In this document: positions 35,949 to 44,624 of the stretch, one piece after another | How positions within the stretch are numbered: position 1 is the stretch's first letter | How the letters are laid out: each line of letters opens with the position of its first letter | DNA from: an uncultured bacterium | GTDB lineage: Bacteria > Verrucomicrobiota > Lentisphaeria > Victivallales > UBA1829 | Direction: 5' to 3' | Assembly: GCA_949297765.1 (NCBI GenBank) | Contig: CASFTV010000007.1 | Coordinates: 1-47,259 of the forward strand | DNA length: 47,259 nt | Position numbers and translations under genes: made by a program | The notes under the pieces: model-generated | What the model was told of the DNA's origin: nothing | The model's database searches: none | The model's input: only the letters and a program-made list of their open reading frames with translations

Positions 35949-38714
35949 ATGAGTGATTCAACAGACGTCAGCAATGTTCCGCGGAACGACTATCCGGTCC
36001 ATATTGAAGACATCATGCACACGGCGTACCTTCAGTACTCGCTGAGCGTGAATGTCGGGCGCGCGATTCCGGATGTGCGGGACGGACTCAAACCGGTCAA
36101 CCGCCGGATTCTTTACGGAATGAAACAGCTCGGGCTCTCGAAAGGACATGCGACGGTGAAATCGGCGCGTGTCGTCGGAGAGGTCATGGGAAAATACCAT
36201 CCGCACGGAGATGCCGCGGTGTACGATGCCCTTGTGCGTCTTGCACAGCCGTTCTCCATGCGGGCGCCGCTGATCGAGGGTCAGGGCAACTTCGGAACGA
36301 TTGACGGCGATCCCGCCGCCGCCTCCCGGTATACCGAATGCCGGATGGAACGCCTTGCCGAGGAGCTTCTGGCCGATCTGGACAAAGATACCGTCAACAT
36401 GATTCCGAACTTCGACGAAAGCGAACGCGAACCCGAAGTTCTTCCCGCGAAATTCCCGAATCTTCTGGTCAACGGAAGCACCGGAATCGGCGTGGGAATG
36501 GCGACCAACATTCCGCCGCACAATCTCGGAGAGGTGATCGACGGGACCCTGTACCTGCTGGACAATCCGACGGCGACGGTCGCCGATCTGATGAAATTCA
36601 TTCCGGGACCGGACTTCCCGACCGCCGGAATCATTCACGGAATTGATCCGATCCGGAGTCTTTACACGACCGGGCACGGGGTCATCAAGGTCCGTGCGAA
36701 AGCCGAGATTCTGGAGACGAAAAGCGGCGGAGAGCAGATCCTTGTGACGGAAATTCCCTATGCGGTCAACAAGGAGATGCTGGTCAAGCGGATCGCCGAT
36801 CTCGTGCGGGATAAAAAGATCACGGGAATCTCCGGACTGCGCGACGAAACCAGCCACAAGACCGGAATCCGGATCGTCATCGACATCAAGCGCGGAGCGA
36901 TGGCCTCCGTGGTCCTGAACCAGCTGTACGCCCACACCCAGATGGAAGATGCGATCGGCTGCAACATGCTGGTGGTTGACATGAACCGTCCGCGGACCTT
37001 GAATCTGATCCAGATTCTGCAGCGCTATATCGACCACCGTCTGGAGGTGGTCACCCGGCGGACCCGTTTCGAACTGGCGAAGGTGGAGGCGAGACTGCAT
37101 ATTCTGGAAGGTCTGCTTCTGGCCGTCCGCAATCTGGACGACGTGGTCCGCATCATCCGGAACTCGCGGACACGTCAGGAGGCGCAGGACGCTCTGGTTG
37201 CAAAATACGGATTCACGAAAATTCAGGTCACGGAAATCCTGAACATGCGTCTCTACCAGCTGACCGGACTGGCCATCGAGGATCTGGAAAACGAGTTCAA
37301 TGAAAAGACGAAGCTGGCGGAATATCTCCGGAGTCTTCTGGCGTCCCGCGAGCTCCGCATCGGAGTCATCAAGCAGGAGCTGAAGGAGGTCAAGGACAAA
37401 TACGCGGATCCCCGGAGAACGGAGATCACCTTCGATGAAGGGGATATCGACGTGGCCGACCTGATTCCGCGCCACTCCTGCGTCATCACGGTCTCCAGCA
37501 CCGGATACATCAAGCGCGTTCCGGCGGACACCTATCAGACACAGCATCGCGGCGGCGTCGGCATCATCGGCATGGAGACCAAGGAAGAGGACCATGTGGA
37601 GCACCTCTTCAATGCGGACAGTCACGACATCATTCTTTTCTTCACCAACCGCGGAGTCATGCACTGGCTCAATGTCTATGAGATTCCGGAAGGAGCACGG
37701 ACCGGAAAAGGAAAGGCGATCGTCAATCTCATCAAACTGGAGCCGGAGGAGCAGATCCGCACCATGCTCACGGTCAAGAAGAGCATGTTTGAAGAAAACG
37801 AAGAACTCTGCATTGCCATGGCGACGCGCTGCGGCGTCATCAAGAAGACGCCGCTGAGCCAGTTCCGCCATCTCCGCAAGATCGGAATCCGCGCCCTCAC
37901 CATTGAGGAGGGGGATGATCTGGTCGGAGCGGATCTGGTTGCTCCCGGCGATGAAATCATTCTCTCCACGGCGAAAGGCATGGCATGCCGCTTCAAGAGC
38001 AGCGATGTCCGCGCCATGGGCAGAACCGCGCGCGGCGTGACCGGAATCAAGTTCAAGCTGGAAGGCGACCGGATCGTCAGCATGGAGGTGGTCCCCGGCG
38101 ACGGATCGGTTCAGGAGGAGCCGCAGGATACCATTCTCCCGGAAGACATCGAAGAGACCGATTCCGCGGAACCCGAGGAAATCGACGAGGTCGAGGAACC
38201 CCAGGAATCCGATGACGAAAACGAAGCGGATGATGTCGCTCTGGAAGATACCGGAAAACCGCAGATTCTCATCGTCACATCCGGCGGAATGGGAAAACGC
38301 AGCTACGTCGAGGATTACCGTCTGACGCGGCGCGGTGCAAAAGGCGTGAAAAACCTCAATCTCCGCGAAGGGGAAGAAGTGGTCGCCGCGGTTCAGGTCC
38401 GTCAGGGAGATGAACTGATTATCACGACTGAGCGCGGACAAGTGGTCCGCATCTCCGTCGATGAAATCCGAATCGTCGGCCGCGCCTCCAAGGGCGTCAA
38501 GATCATGGAACTGCGCAAAGGCGACCGGATCACCGGCGTCGTCCGCCTGATCGAAGTCGAAGGACAGAAAAAATCCGTTTCCGAAGAGAATGAAGCGGAG
38601 GAATCGCAGAATCCTATCCCCGATACGGAAGAATCTTCTCCGGTCGCGGAGGGGGAAACGCCGGCGCAGGATGAAACGGCCGGAGAAAATACACCGAACG
38701 AACCGGAACAGTAA
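35949..38714 (+). CDS. gyrA: DNA gyrase subunit A
   Basis: This 921-residue protein is the DNA cleavage subunit of gyrase. The winged-helix region has KYHPHGDAAVYD, and the catalytic tyrosine lies in AASRYTECRM (Tyr about 122). The tower and coiled coil follow, then a C-terminal beta-pinwheel with the GyrA-box-like QHRGGVG (QRRGGKG in E. coli) and a second repeat RRGAKGV. That variant box leaves some doubt between GyrA and ParC, but six-bladed length and sequence favour GyrA. Two oddities: the residue equivalent to E. coli Ser83 is Ala, and a highly acidic insert of about 50 residues (38101-38265) sits between pinwheel blades, plus an acidic tail. gyrB is not in the window. Confidence 0.93.
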   Translation: MSDSTDVSNVPRNDYPVHIEDIMHTAYLQYSLSVNVGRAIPDVRDGLKPVNRRILYGMKQLGLSKGHATVKSARVVGEVMGKYHPHGDAAVYDALVRLAQPFSMRAPLIEGQGNFGTIDGDPAAASRYTECRMERLAEELLADLDKDTVNMIPNFDESEREPEVLPAKFPNLLVNGSTGIGVGMATNIPPHNLGEVIDGTLYLLDNPTATVADLMKFIPGPDFPTAGIIHGIDPIRSLYTTGHGVIKVRAKAEILETKSGGEQILVTEIPYAVNKEMLVKRIADLVRDKKITGISGLRDETSHKTGIRIVIDIKRGAMASVVLNQLYAHTQMEDAIGCNMLVVDMNRPRTLNLIQILQRYIDHRLEVVTRRTRFELAKVEARLHILEGLLLAVRNLDDVVRIIRNSRTRQEAQDALVAKYGFTKIQVTEILNMRLYQLTGLAIEDLENEFNEKTKLAEYLRSLLASRELRIGVIKQELKEVKDKYADPRRTEITFDEGDIDVADLIPRHSCVITVSSTGYIKRVPADTYQTQHRGGVGIIGMETKEEDHVEHLFNADSHDIILFFTNRGVMHWLNVYEIPEGARTGKGKAIVNLIKLEPEEQIRTMLTVKKSMFEENEELCIAMATRCGVIKKTPLSQFRHLRKIGIRALTIEEGDDLVGADLVAPGDEIILSTAKGMACRFKSSDVRAMGRTARGVTGIKFKLEGDRIVSMEVVPGDGSVQEEPQDTILPEDIEETDSAEPEEIDEVEEPQESDDENEADDVALEDTGKPQILIVTSGGMGKRSYVEDYRLTRRGAKGVKNLNLREGEEVVAAVQVRQGDELIITTERGQVVRISVDEIRIVGRASKGVKIMELRKGDRITGVVRLIEVEGQKKSVSEENEAEESQNPIPDTEESSPVAEGETPAQDETAGENTPNEPEQ

Positions 38715-38725
38715 GTCAACCGGAT

Positions 38726-38797
38726 CCCCGGAACCTCTTTCCGGGGAATGACCCGGGAACGCCGGAGCTTGTAGTTTCAAGATCCGGCGTTTCCTTT
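38726..38797 (+). terminator. gyrA terminator
   Basis: Two hairpins follow the stop: CCCCGGA (38726-38732) with TCCGGGG (38740-38746), then a perfect 9-bp stem AACGCCGGA (38758-38766) with TCCGGCGTT (38783-38791). The loop of the second is closed by an inner CTTG/CAAG pair, and the stem is followed by a T-rich stretch (TCCTTTTC). The second is a convincing intrinsic terminator. Confidence 0.7.
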
Positions 38798-38818
38798 TCA
38801 ACAGGAGGAGAAGAGAGG

Positions 38819-39700
38819 ATGACGGTTCTCAAATTCCGCGGCAGGCCATTTCCCCTCGGTCCGTTTCCGAAGCTGATGGGAATTCTCAACGTAACCCCGG
38901 ATTCCTTCAGCGACGGAGGGTCTCCTCTGCCGCTTTCCGACCAAATCCGCCGCATGCTGGAGGAAGGTGCGGACATCATCGACATCGGCGGGGAGTCCAC
39001 CCGTCCCGGCGCGGCGGAAGTTCCTGTGGAAGAGGAGCTGGAACGGGTTCTTCCCGCGGTCCGCACCGTCCGGGAAATCTCGGAGGATGTTTTCATCAGC
39101 ATCGACACTCGGAAGGCTCCCGTGGCGGAAGAGGCGCTGAAGCTCGGAGCGGAGATCATCAATGATGTCAGCGGATTTCTTTTTGATCCCGGTCTTGCCG
39201 GAGTTGTCGCCCGCTATCGTGCCGGAGCGGTGGTCATGCACTCCCGCGCGACTCCCGACCGGATGCAGGACAAAGAGTTTCTGCAGTATCATGGCGGAGT
39301 GGTTGAAACGGTGGCCGAAGAACTGCGCAAGATGACGGATCGTCTTCTCGCTCTCGGCGTGGACCGGAATTCCATTGTTCTGGATCCCGGAATCGGATTT
39401 GCCAAAACGGCAGCGCAATCCGCCGCACTGATTCAGGAGGCGGAAAAGCTGCTGGCGCTGGGATATCCTCTTCTCTCCGGACCGTCCAGAAAGTCGTTCC
39501 TGGGGAAAATCACGGGAGAACCCGTCCCAGCGGAACGGGACTACGCCACCTGCGGTTCCACAATCGCTTCCGCGGCAAAGGGATACAGCATCATCCGGGT
39601 TCATAATGTCAAAGCGGCGAAGGATTCTTTGAGCGTTTATTATGCCTGTATGCAGGGGATGATGCCGGCGTTATTTTTTGACGGCGGAAAGCGATTGTGA
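38819..39700 (+). CDS. folP: Dihydropteroate synthase
   Basis: This 293-residue TIM barrel condenses p-aminobenzoate with dihydropterin pyrophosphate in folate synthesis; it is the sulfonamide target. All signature loops are present: NVTPDSFSDGG (about 24-34), DIGGESTRPGA (about 58-68), IDTRKA, INDVSG, LDPGIGFAKT, GPSRKSFLG and the C-terminal RVHNV. A strong AGGAGG site, with a second GAGAGG, precedes the ATG. It lies directly after the gyrA terminator with little room for its own promoter, so expression may depend on read-through. Confidence 0.95.
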   Translation: MTVLKFRGRPFPLGPFPKLMGILNVTPDSFSDGGSPLPLSDQIRRMLEEGADIIDIGGESTRPGAAEVPVEEELERVLPAVRTVREISEDVFISIDTRKAPVAEEALKLGAEIINDVSGFLFDPGLAGVVARYRAGAVVMHSRATPDRMQDKEFLQYHGGVVETVAEELRKMTDRLLALGVDRNSIVLDPGIGFAKTAAQSAALIQEAEKLLALGYPLLSGPSRKSFLGKITGEPVPAERDYATCGSTIASAAKGYSIIRVHNVKAAKDSLSVYYACMQGMMPALFFDGGKRL

Positions 39701-39943
39701 GTGTTTGGGGTTCTGTTTGTTTCGTGCTTCGCATGACCGGCGTATTCGCCGCCGGACCGCGACAAGGGCAGCGGCCCTTGACCCGGTGGAACGCTTCCGC
39801 ATTCCGCCGTTTCAGATGAAAAAAGACCGCAGAGGCAGCACATGTGAGGGGGGGGAATTCATAGTGTGCCTGCTACGGTCTCAGAGATAAGATATCACGA
39901 TTTTTGGAAAAAGCAAGATTTTTTCTGGAAGATTTTTTATTTT
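39701..39943. other. Intergenic region after folP with repeat-like GC block and G8 run
   Basis: No gene is called. A GC-rich block (about 39730-39830) includes the perfect stem CAAGGG (39763-39768) with CCCTTG (39775-39780), of a kind that recurs between genes in many gut bacteria. It is followed by a run of eight G (about 39848-39855) and an AT-rich stretch. It may be a dispersed repeat or remnant; short frames here look non-coding. Confidence 0.4.
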
Positions 39944-39976
39944 CGGGACCGGGAAATTCTGTGGTTCCCGGTCCCG
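39944..39976 (-). terminator. Long hairpin at the end of the hydrogenase operon
   Basis: A perfect 12-bp stem (CGGGACCGGGAA 39944-39955, TTCCCGGTCCCG 39965-39976) with a 9-base loop begins 6 bp past the hydA stop. On the minus strand it is followed by an A-rich, not U-rich, tract, so it may stabilise the 3' end rather than terminate alone. Confidence 0.55.
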
Positions 39977-39982
39977 AAGGTG

Positions 39983-42001
39983 TTATTCCGCAGTGGCTTC
40001 CAGCATTTCCTTCTTTGCGTCCTCCAGCTCGGAGGCCTGGAAGAATCTTCCGCCGACCATGACCTCGCCCGCTTTTCTGCGTGTGCAGGAGGGAGAGAAG
40101 GCGGTTTCGACCACCAGTTTGTCAGCGATGCCCTTCTGTGCCGCGAAATCGAGGATGTCGGCCAGAGTCTTTGCGCTGACCGCCTCATCGGTTCCGGGCG
40201 TGACGCAGACGGAGACGGCAACTTTTCTGGATGCCTTTCCCGAATCGACGACCTCAACGGCATCGAACACGCCGTTCCGGTTTTCGTAGACGGTGTGGAG
40301 CAGATGATGCGCCTTCTCCGAGTTCGGCTGACCGCCGAGGAATTTCTGATAGCAGTCGGCAAGCATGTGGTTTTCAAGAGAGTTCTTGAACTGCATGTTT
40401 TTGTCGCACTTGTAGGTGGCTTCCATACGGAGGGAGCGTTTGACCCGGTCGTTCTGGAGGGGCTGGCCGCCGCCGCAGACGCATCCGCCCGGACACGCCA
40501 TCACTTCGACAAAGTGGTACGGCGATTTGCCTTCCGCCGCCTCTTTCGCGATCTCGCGTGCGGCGCCGAGCGTATTGACCACCGCGATCTTCAGTTCAAG
40601 ATCGCCCGCCTTGATCGAGGTCTCCTTGAAGCGCTGGCTTCCGCGGACCTGTTTGAATTCGAGTCCGTGCATGGGAATTTCGCCGTTGATCTTGCCGACC
40701 GCATAGCGCAGCGCGGCTTCCATCACACCGCCGGAGCTTCCGAAAATCACGCCGGCTCCGGTACCGAAGCCGAAGGGCATGTCGAACGCATCCGGTTCGA
40801 GCTCTTCAAACTTGATTCCGAACGAGTCGATCATTCGGCCGATTTCCGTCGTGGTGAGGACGAAATCCACATCCGGGTTGCCGTCCACTTTGAATTTGTC
40901 GAGACCCGCTTCGAACTTCTTCGCGGTGCAGGGCATGATGGAAACCACCACGATCTCCTTGCGGTCGCGGCCGAGCATTTTCGGCAGTGCCTCCTTCATC
41001 ACCGAACCGAACATCTGCTGCGGAGAGCGGCAGGAGGAAAGATTCCTGCTCAGCGAGGGGAAGTTGATTTCCGCATACTTCACCCAGCCCGGGCAACAGG
41101 AGGTGAACATCGGGAACGGTCCACCCGCCTTGACCCGGCGGAGGAACTCTTCGGCCTCTTCCCAGATGGTCATATCCGCGGCAAAGGTGGTGTCGTAGAC
41201 ATAGTCGAAGCCCATCTTGCGGAGCGCCGCGACCAGTTTTCCCGCAACGTTCTGTCCGGCGCTCTGATCGAAGAACTCCGCCAGAGCAAAACGGACCGCC
41301 GGAGCCACCTGCGCAACCACAATCTTATCCGGATCGTGAATGGCTCCCCAGACATCCTCGCGGTTCTGGTGCGGAATGATTGCGCCGGTCGGGCAGACCG
41401 CGGCACACTGTCCGCAGTTGATGCACTCCACTTCATTGAGTCCTTTGTCGAACGCGGGAACGACTTTGGCCTTGGATCCGCGGAAGGCGAATCCGATCGC
41501 ACCGATTCCCTGCACTTCCGTACACATTCTCACGCAGTCGCCGCAGAGCACGCATTTATTCGGATCGCGCTCCAGGGAGGGAGAGCTCTTGTCGACCGGC
41601 TCCAGATCCTTGAGCTGTTTGTAGCGGATGGTCTCCACGCCGAGACGGCGGGCAAGATTCTGCAGCGTGCAGCTCGCACTCCGGACGCAGGAAGGACATT
41701 CCCGTTTGTGGTTCGCCAGCAGCAGTTCAATGTTGATTTTCCGGATTTCGCGAAGCTGTTTCGTATCGGTCCGGATGACCATTCCGTTTTCCGGCGGAGT
41801 TGAGCAGGCGGCCATGATGCCGCGTTTTTCCACCTCGACAAGGCAGAGACGGCAGGCACCGTACACGCTCAGGTCGGAGTGATAGCAGAACGTCGGAAGT
41901 TCAATCCCGGTCTTGCGGATGACCTCAAGAAGATTGCGTTCTCCCTGAATCTCAACCGGAATACCGTTGACGGTAAGAGTTTTTACAGCAGGTGTTGTCA
42001 T
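39983..42001 (-). CDS. hydA: [FeFe] hydrogenase catalytic subunit HydA (bifurcating type)
   Basis: This 672-residue protein makes or uses H2. The order is: [2Fe-2S] domain (Cys39, 50, 53, 66); His/Cys [4Fe-4S] site (HKRECPSC, about 98-111); two ferredoxin clusters (CVLCGDCVRMC at 150-160, CINCGQCAAVC at 193-203); then the H-cluster motifs TSCCPGW (300-306, proton-relay Cys303), MPCTAKKFE (357 on) and MACPGGCVCGGGQP (501-514). The multi-cluster layout and the hydC-hydB partners mark the NAD/ferredoxin electron-bifurcating group. A C-terminal domain (about 590-672) resembles a thioredoxin-like [2Fe-2S] domain but retains only Cys599 and Cys639. Maturases HydE/F/G are not in the window. Confidence 0.95.
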   Translation of the reverse strand: MTTPAVKTLTVNGIPVEIQGERNLLEVIRKTGIELPTFCYHSDLSVYGACRLCLVEVEKRGIMAACSTPPENGMVIRTDTKQLREIRKINIELLLANHKRECPSCVRSASCTLQNLARRLGVETIRYKQLKDLEPVDKSSPSLERDPNKCVLCGDCVRMCTEVQGIGAIGFAFRGSKAKVVPAFDKGLNEVECINCGQCAAVCPTGAIIPHQNREDVWGAIHDPDKIVVAQVAPAVRFALAEFFDQSAGQNVAGKLVAALRKMGFDYVYDTTFAADMTIWEEAEEFLRRVKAGGPFPMFTSCCPGWVKYAEINFPSLSRNLSSCRSPQQMFGSVMKEALPKMLGRDRKEIVVVSIMPCTAKKFEAGLDKFKVDGNPDVDFVLTTTEIGRMIDSFGIKFEELEPDAFDMPFGFGTGAGVIFGSSGGVMEAALRYAVGKINGEIPMHGLEFKQVRGSQRFKETSIKAGDLELKIAVVNTLGAAREIAKEAAEGKSPYHFVEVMACPGGCVCGGGQPLQNDRVKRSLRMEATYKCDKNMQFKNSLENHMLADCYQKFLGGQPNSEKAHHLLHTVYENRNGVFDAVEVVDSGKASRKVAVSVCVTPGTDEAVSAKTLADILDFAAQKGIADKLVVETAFSPSCTRRKAGEVMVGGRFFQASELEDAKKEMLEATAE

Positions 42002-42022
42002 TTTTCACTGTTCCTTCATCCA

Positions 42023-43933
42023 TTAAATTCCGGTTATGGCGGAGAACTTGCACGCGGCTTTGCAGGCGCCGCACTTGATGCACTTGGCCGCATCAATCAC
42101 AAACGGCTTGCGGATTTCGCCGGAAATCGCGCCCACCGGGCATTTTCTTGCGCACGCGGAGCAGCCTTTGCACTTCTTCGGATCAATCTCGGGACGGGCA
42201 AGCGCCTTGCACTGACCGGCCGGACACCGTTTCTCACGGACGTGGATCAGATACTCCTCCCGGAAATGTTTCAGCGTGGAGAGAACCGGATTCGGCGCCG
42301 TCTTGCCGAGTCCGCACAGCGACCCCATCTGAACCGCTTTCGCGGTCTGTTCGAGGAGGTCAAGAGTGCTTTCATCGGCACGGCCTTTCGTGATGTCGTC
42401 GAGCAGGGCGAGCATCTGTTTGGTGCCTTCCCGGCACGGGACGCATTTGCCGCACGATTCGTTCTGCGTGAAGTGCATGAAGAATTTTGCAACCGCGACC
42501 ATGCAGGTATTGGTGTTCATCACCACCAGTCCGCCCGAACCGACCATCGCGCCGACGCTCTTCAGGGAGTCGAAGTCCAGCGGAAGGCCGAGCATCTCCT
42601 TCGTCAGACAGCCGCCCGAAGGACCGCCGATCTGGACGGATTTGAAATTGTCAATCGAAACTTTTCCGTTCGAATCGGTCACGCCGCCGCCGATCTCGTT
42701 GACGATCTCGCCGAGCGTGGTTCCGAACGGGACTTCGATCAGGCCCGTATTCGCCACATGACCGGTCAGAGCAAATGTCTTGGTACCGGGAGAGGTCGGA
42801 ACGCCCAGTTCGCGGAACTTGGCGGCTCCTTCGCGGATCACATACGGAACCGTTCCGAGCGTTTCCACGTTGTTGATCACGGTCGGCTTGCCCCAGAGAC
42901 CGCACTGTGCCGGGAACGGGGGCTTCGGCATCGGCATGCCGCGCTTTCCTTCGATCGACGCCATCAGAGCGGTCTCTTCGCCGCAGACGAAGGCGCCGGC
43001 GCCTTCCATCACATTGATGCGGAAGGAGAGCCCGCTTCCGAAGATGTCGTCGCCGAGAACACCGGCCTCTTCCGCGTCCTTCACGGCCTTGCGCATCCGG
43101 ACGACCGCCAGCGGATATTCGGCGCGCACATAGACATAACCTTCATCCGCACCGATCGCGCGGGCTGCGATCATCATGCCTTCGATCACCGAGTGGGGAT
43201 TTCCCTCCATCACGGAGCGGTCCATGAAGGCTCCCGGGTCGCCCTCGTCGCCGTTGCAGATCACATATTTTTTCGGGCCGGGGGACGCAAGCGTGAATTT
43301 CCATTTCCGTCCGGTCGGGAAACCGCCGCCTCCGCGTCCGCGCAGTCCCGATTCCTCCATCACGGAGCAGACCTCTTCCGGCGTCATCTGGGTATAGGCC
43401 TTCAGGGCGGCGAGGTAACCTTTCTTGTGGAAATATTCGCCGATGCTGTCCGGTTCAATCGTGCAGTTCGCCAGAACAAGGCGGTGCTGACGGTTGTAGA
43501 ACGGGATTTCATGTTCCCCTTTGTAGCGTTTGCCGTCGGAAGGATTCATATAGAGGAGGCGTTCGATCACGCTGTGCTTGATGATCGTCTCCTGAACGAT
43601 TTCAAGGGCGTCTTCCGGACGGACCTTGGTATAGATGATGCCGTCCGGCTCAATGCGGACGAGCGGTCCCATCTGACAGAATCCCTGGCAGCCGCTCTTG
43701 GAAACGTAGGTGGAGCCCGGATGGACATGATCGGCGGAATCATGTTCCAGATCGACTTCGACAAACTGTCCGGCTTTTTTCAGTTCTTCAACGAGAGCAT
43801 CCCGAACCCGGAGCGATCCGTTCGCCACGCAGCCCGTACCTCCGCAGACAATGATCCGACGGGCGATTTTTGCCGCTTTCGCCTCGTAATCGCGGATCCG
43901 TTTTTCGACATCAGCCGCAGTCAGTTTCGCCAT
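42023..43933 (-). CDS. hydB: Hydrogenase flavoprotein subunit HydB (NuoF-like)
   Basis: This 636-residue subunit carries the FMN that splits electrons between NAD and ferredoxin. It has an N-terminal thioredoxin-like [2Fe-2S] domain (VCGGTGC then SGCQGFC), the FMN-binding GRGGGGFPTGRKW, and the NADH/FMN region CNGDEGDPGAFMDR. The [4Fe-4S] motif is ESCGKCVPCREGT. A C-terminal 2[4Fe-4S] ferredoxin follows (CKGCSACARKCPVGA and CIKCGACKAACKFSA). All expected cysteines are present. Its ATG shares one base with the hydC stop (TAATG), and hydA follows after 21 bp. A GAGGTGG site lies in the end of hydC. Confidence 0.95.
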   Translation of the reverse strand: MAKLTAADVEKRIRDYEAKAAKIARRIIVCGGTGCVANGSLRVRDALVEELKKAGQFVEVDLEHDSADHVHPGSTYVSKSGCQGFCQMGPLVRIEPDGIIYTKVRPEDALEIVQETIIKHSVIERLLYMNPSDGKRYKGEHEIPFYNRQHRLVLANCTIEPDSIGEYFHKKGYLAALKAYTQMTPEEVCSVMEESGLRGRGGGGFPTGRKWKFTLASPGPKKYVICNGDEGDPGAFMDRSVMEGNPHSVIEGMMIAARAIGADEGYVYVRAEYPLAVVRMRKAVKDAEEAGVLGDDIFGSGLSFRINVMEGAGAFVCGEETALMASIEGKRGMPMPKPPFPAQCGLWGKPTVINNVETLGTVPYVIREGAAKFRELGVPTSPGTKTFALTGHVANTGLIEVPFGTTLGEIVNEIGGGVTDSNGKVSIDNFKSVQIGGPSGGCLTKEMLGLPLDFDSLKSVGAMVGSGGLVVMNTNTCMVAVAKFFMHFTQNESCGKCVPCREGTKQMLALLDDITKGRADESTLDLLEQTAKAVQMGSLCGLGKTAPNPVLSTLKHFREEYLIHVREKRCPAGQCKALARPEIDPKKCKGCSACARKCPVGAISGEIRKPFVIDAAKCIKCGACKAACKFSAITGI

Positions 43934-44463
43934 TATGCCACCTCGCTGGAGTTTTTCGCCTGTCTGGCCAGAAGTTCATCAATGATTTTCGGGATATCGG
44001 AGGGTTTGACCTGGCCGTGCACTTCATCGTTCACAAGCATGACCGGGGCGAGACCGCAGGCGCCGAGGCAGCTGACGGTTTCCACCGTGAACATCATGTC
44101 GTCGGTGCTGTCGCGGTCGGGCTTGATGTTGAGCTTTTCATACAGCGCGTCGAGGATCGAGGTGGAGCCTTTGACGTGGCAGGCGGTTCCGTCGCAGAGA
44201 CGGATGATGTTCTTGCCTTTCGGCTTCAGAGAAAAGTGTGCGTAGAAGGTCGCAACACCATACACCCGGGCGGGCGGGAGACCGAGTGCGCAGGCAATGT
44301 AGCTCAGAAGCTCCTTGGAGAGCCAGTTGTAGCGGGCCTGGACCGCCTGCAGGATCGGCACGAGCTTGGTTTTGTCGTAGTTGTACTCCCGGAGGACGGC
44401 CTCGGCGTCCTCCATGCGCGATACGGCTTTTTCCGCTTCGCGCATCGTTGCTGTTGCTTCCAT
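43933..44463 (-). CDS. hydC: Hydrogenase subunit HydC (NuoE-like [2Fe-2S] protein)
   Basis: With the ATG at 44463 (AGGAGG eight bases upstream) the protein has 176 residues. An N-terminal helical bundle (YNWLSKELLSYIACALGLPPARVYGVATFYAHF) precedes a thioredoxin-like [2Fe-2S] domain with CDGTACHVKGS and CLGACGLAPVM, the four NuoE cysteines. It passes electrons within the HydABC complex. The frame upstream of 44463 has no support. It is the first gene of hydC-hydB-hydA, with a promoter at 44625-44653 and a leader of about 155 nt. Confidence 0.95.
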   Translation of the reverse strand: MEATATMREAEKAVSRMEDAEAVLREYNYDKTKLVPILQAVQARYNWLSKELLSYIACALGLPPARVYGVATFYAHFSLKPKGKNIIRLCDGTACHVKGSTSILDALYEKLNIKPDRDSTDDMMFTVETVSCLGACGLAPVMLVNDEVHGQVKPSDIPKIIDELLARQAKNSSEVA

Positions 44464-44604
44464 TCTTGTTCCTCCTGTTATGGATAAAATCTTTATTTTC
44501 CGGCGTCTCCGGTCCGTGATTCGGGCACGGAATCCTCCCGGACGCATCCCGGTTCGCGGAAAACCGGAAACGCATCCCGGAGATTTTCTCATCCAAAAAA
44601 ATTT

Positions 44605-44622
44605 TCGTGATTCGTTTCACAG
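44605..44622. promoter_or_regulatory. Rex-like operator candidate at the hyd promoter
   Basis: The 18-bp site keeps the GTGA-N6-TCAC core of the Rex box (TTGTGAA-N4-TTCACAA) and matches 11 of its 14 defined bases. It lies directly downstream of the -10 box, over the predicted transcription start. Rex senses NADH/NAD+ and is known to control hydrogenase genes in anaerobes. No Rex gene is in the window. Confidence 0.45.
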
Positions 44623-44624
44623 TT

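Noticed and set aside
35958-38801. 947-codon open frame antisense to gyrA
   Set aside because: It is the complement of the highly conserved gyrA frame. Its composition (Asp, His, Phe-rich) is typical of a shadow frame, it has no domain and no ribosome binding site, and such frames are common opposite GC-rich genes.
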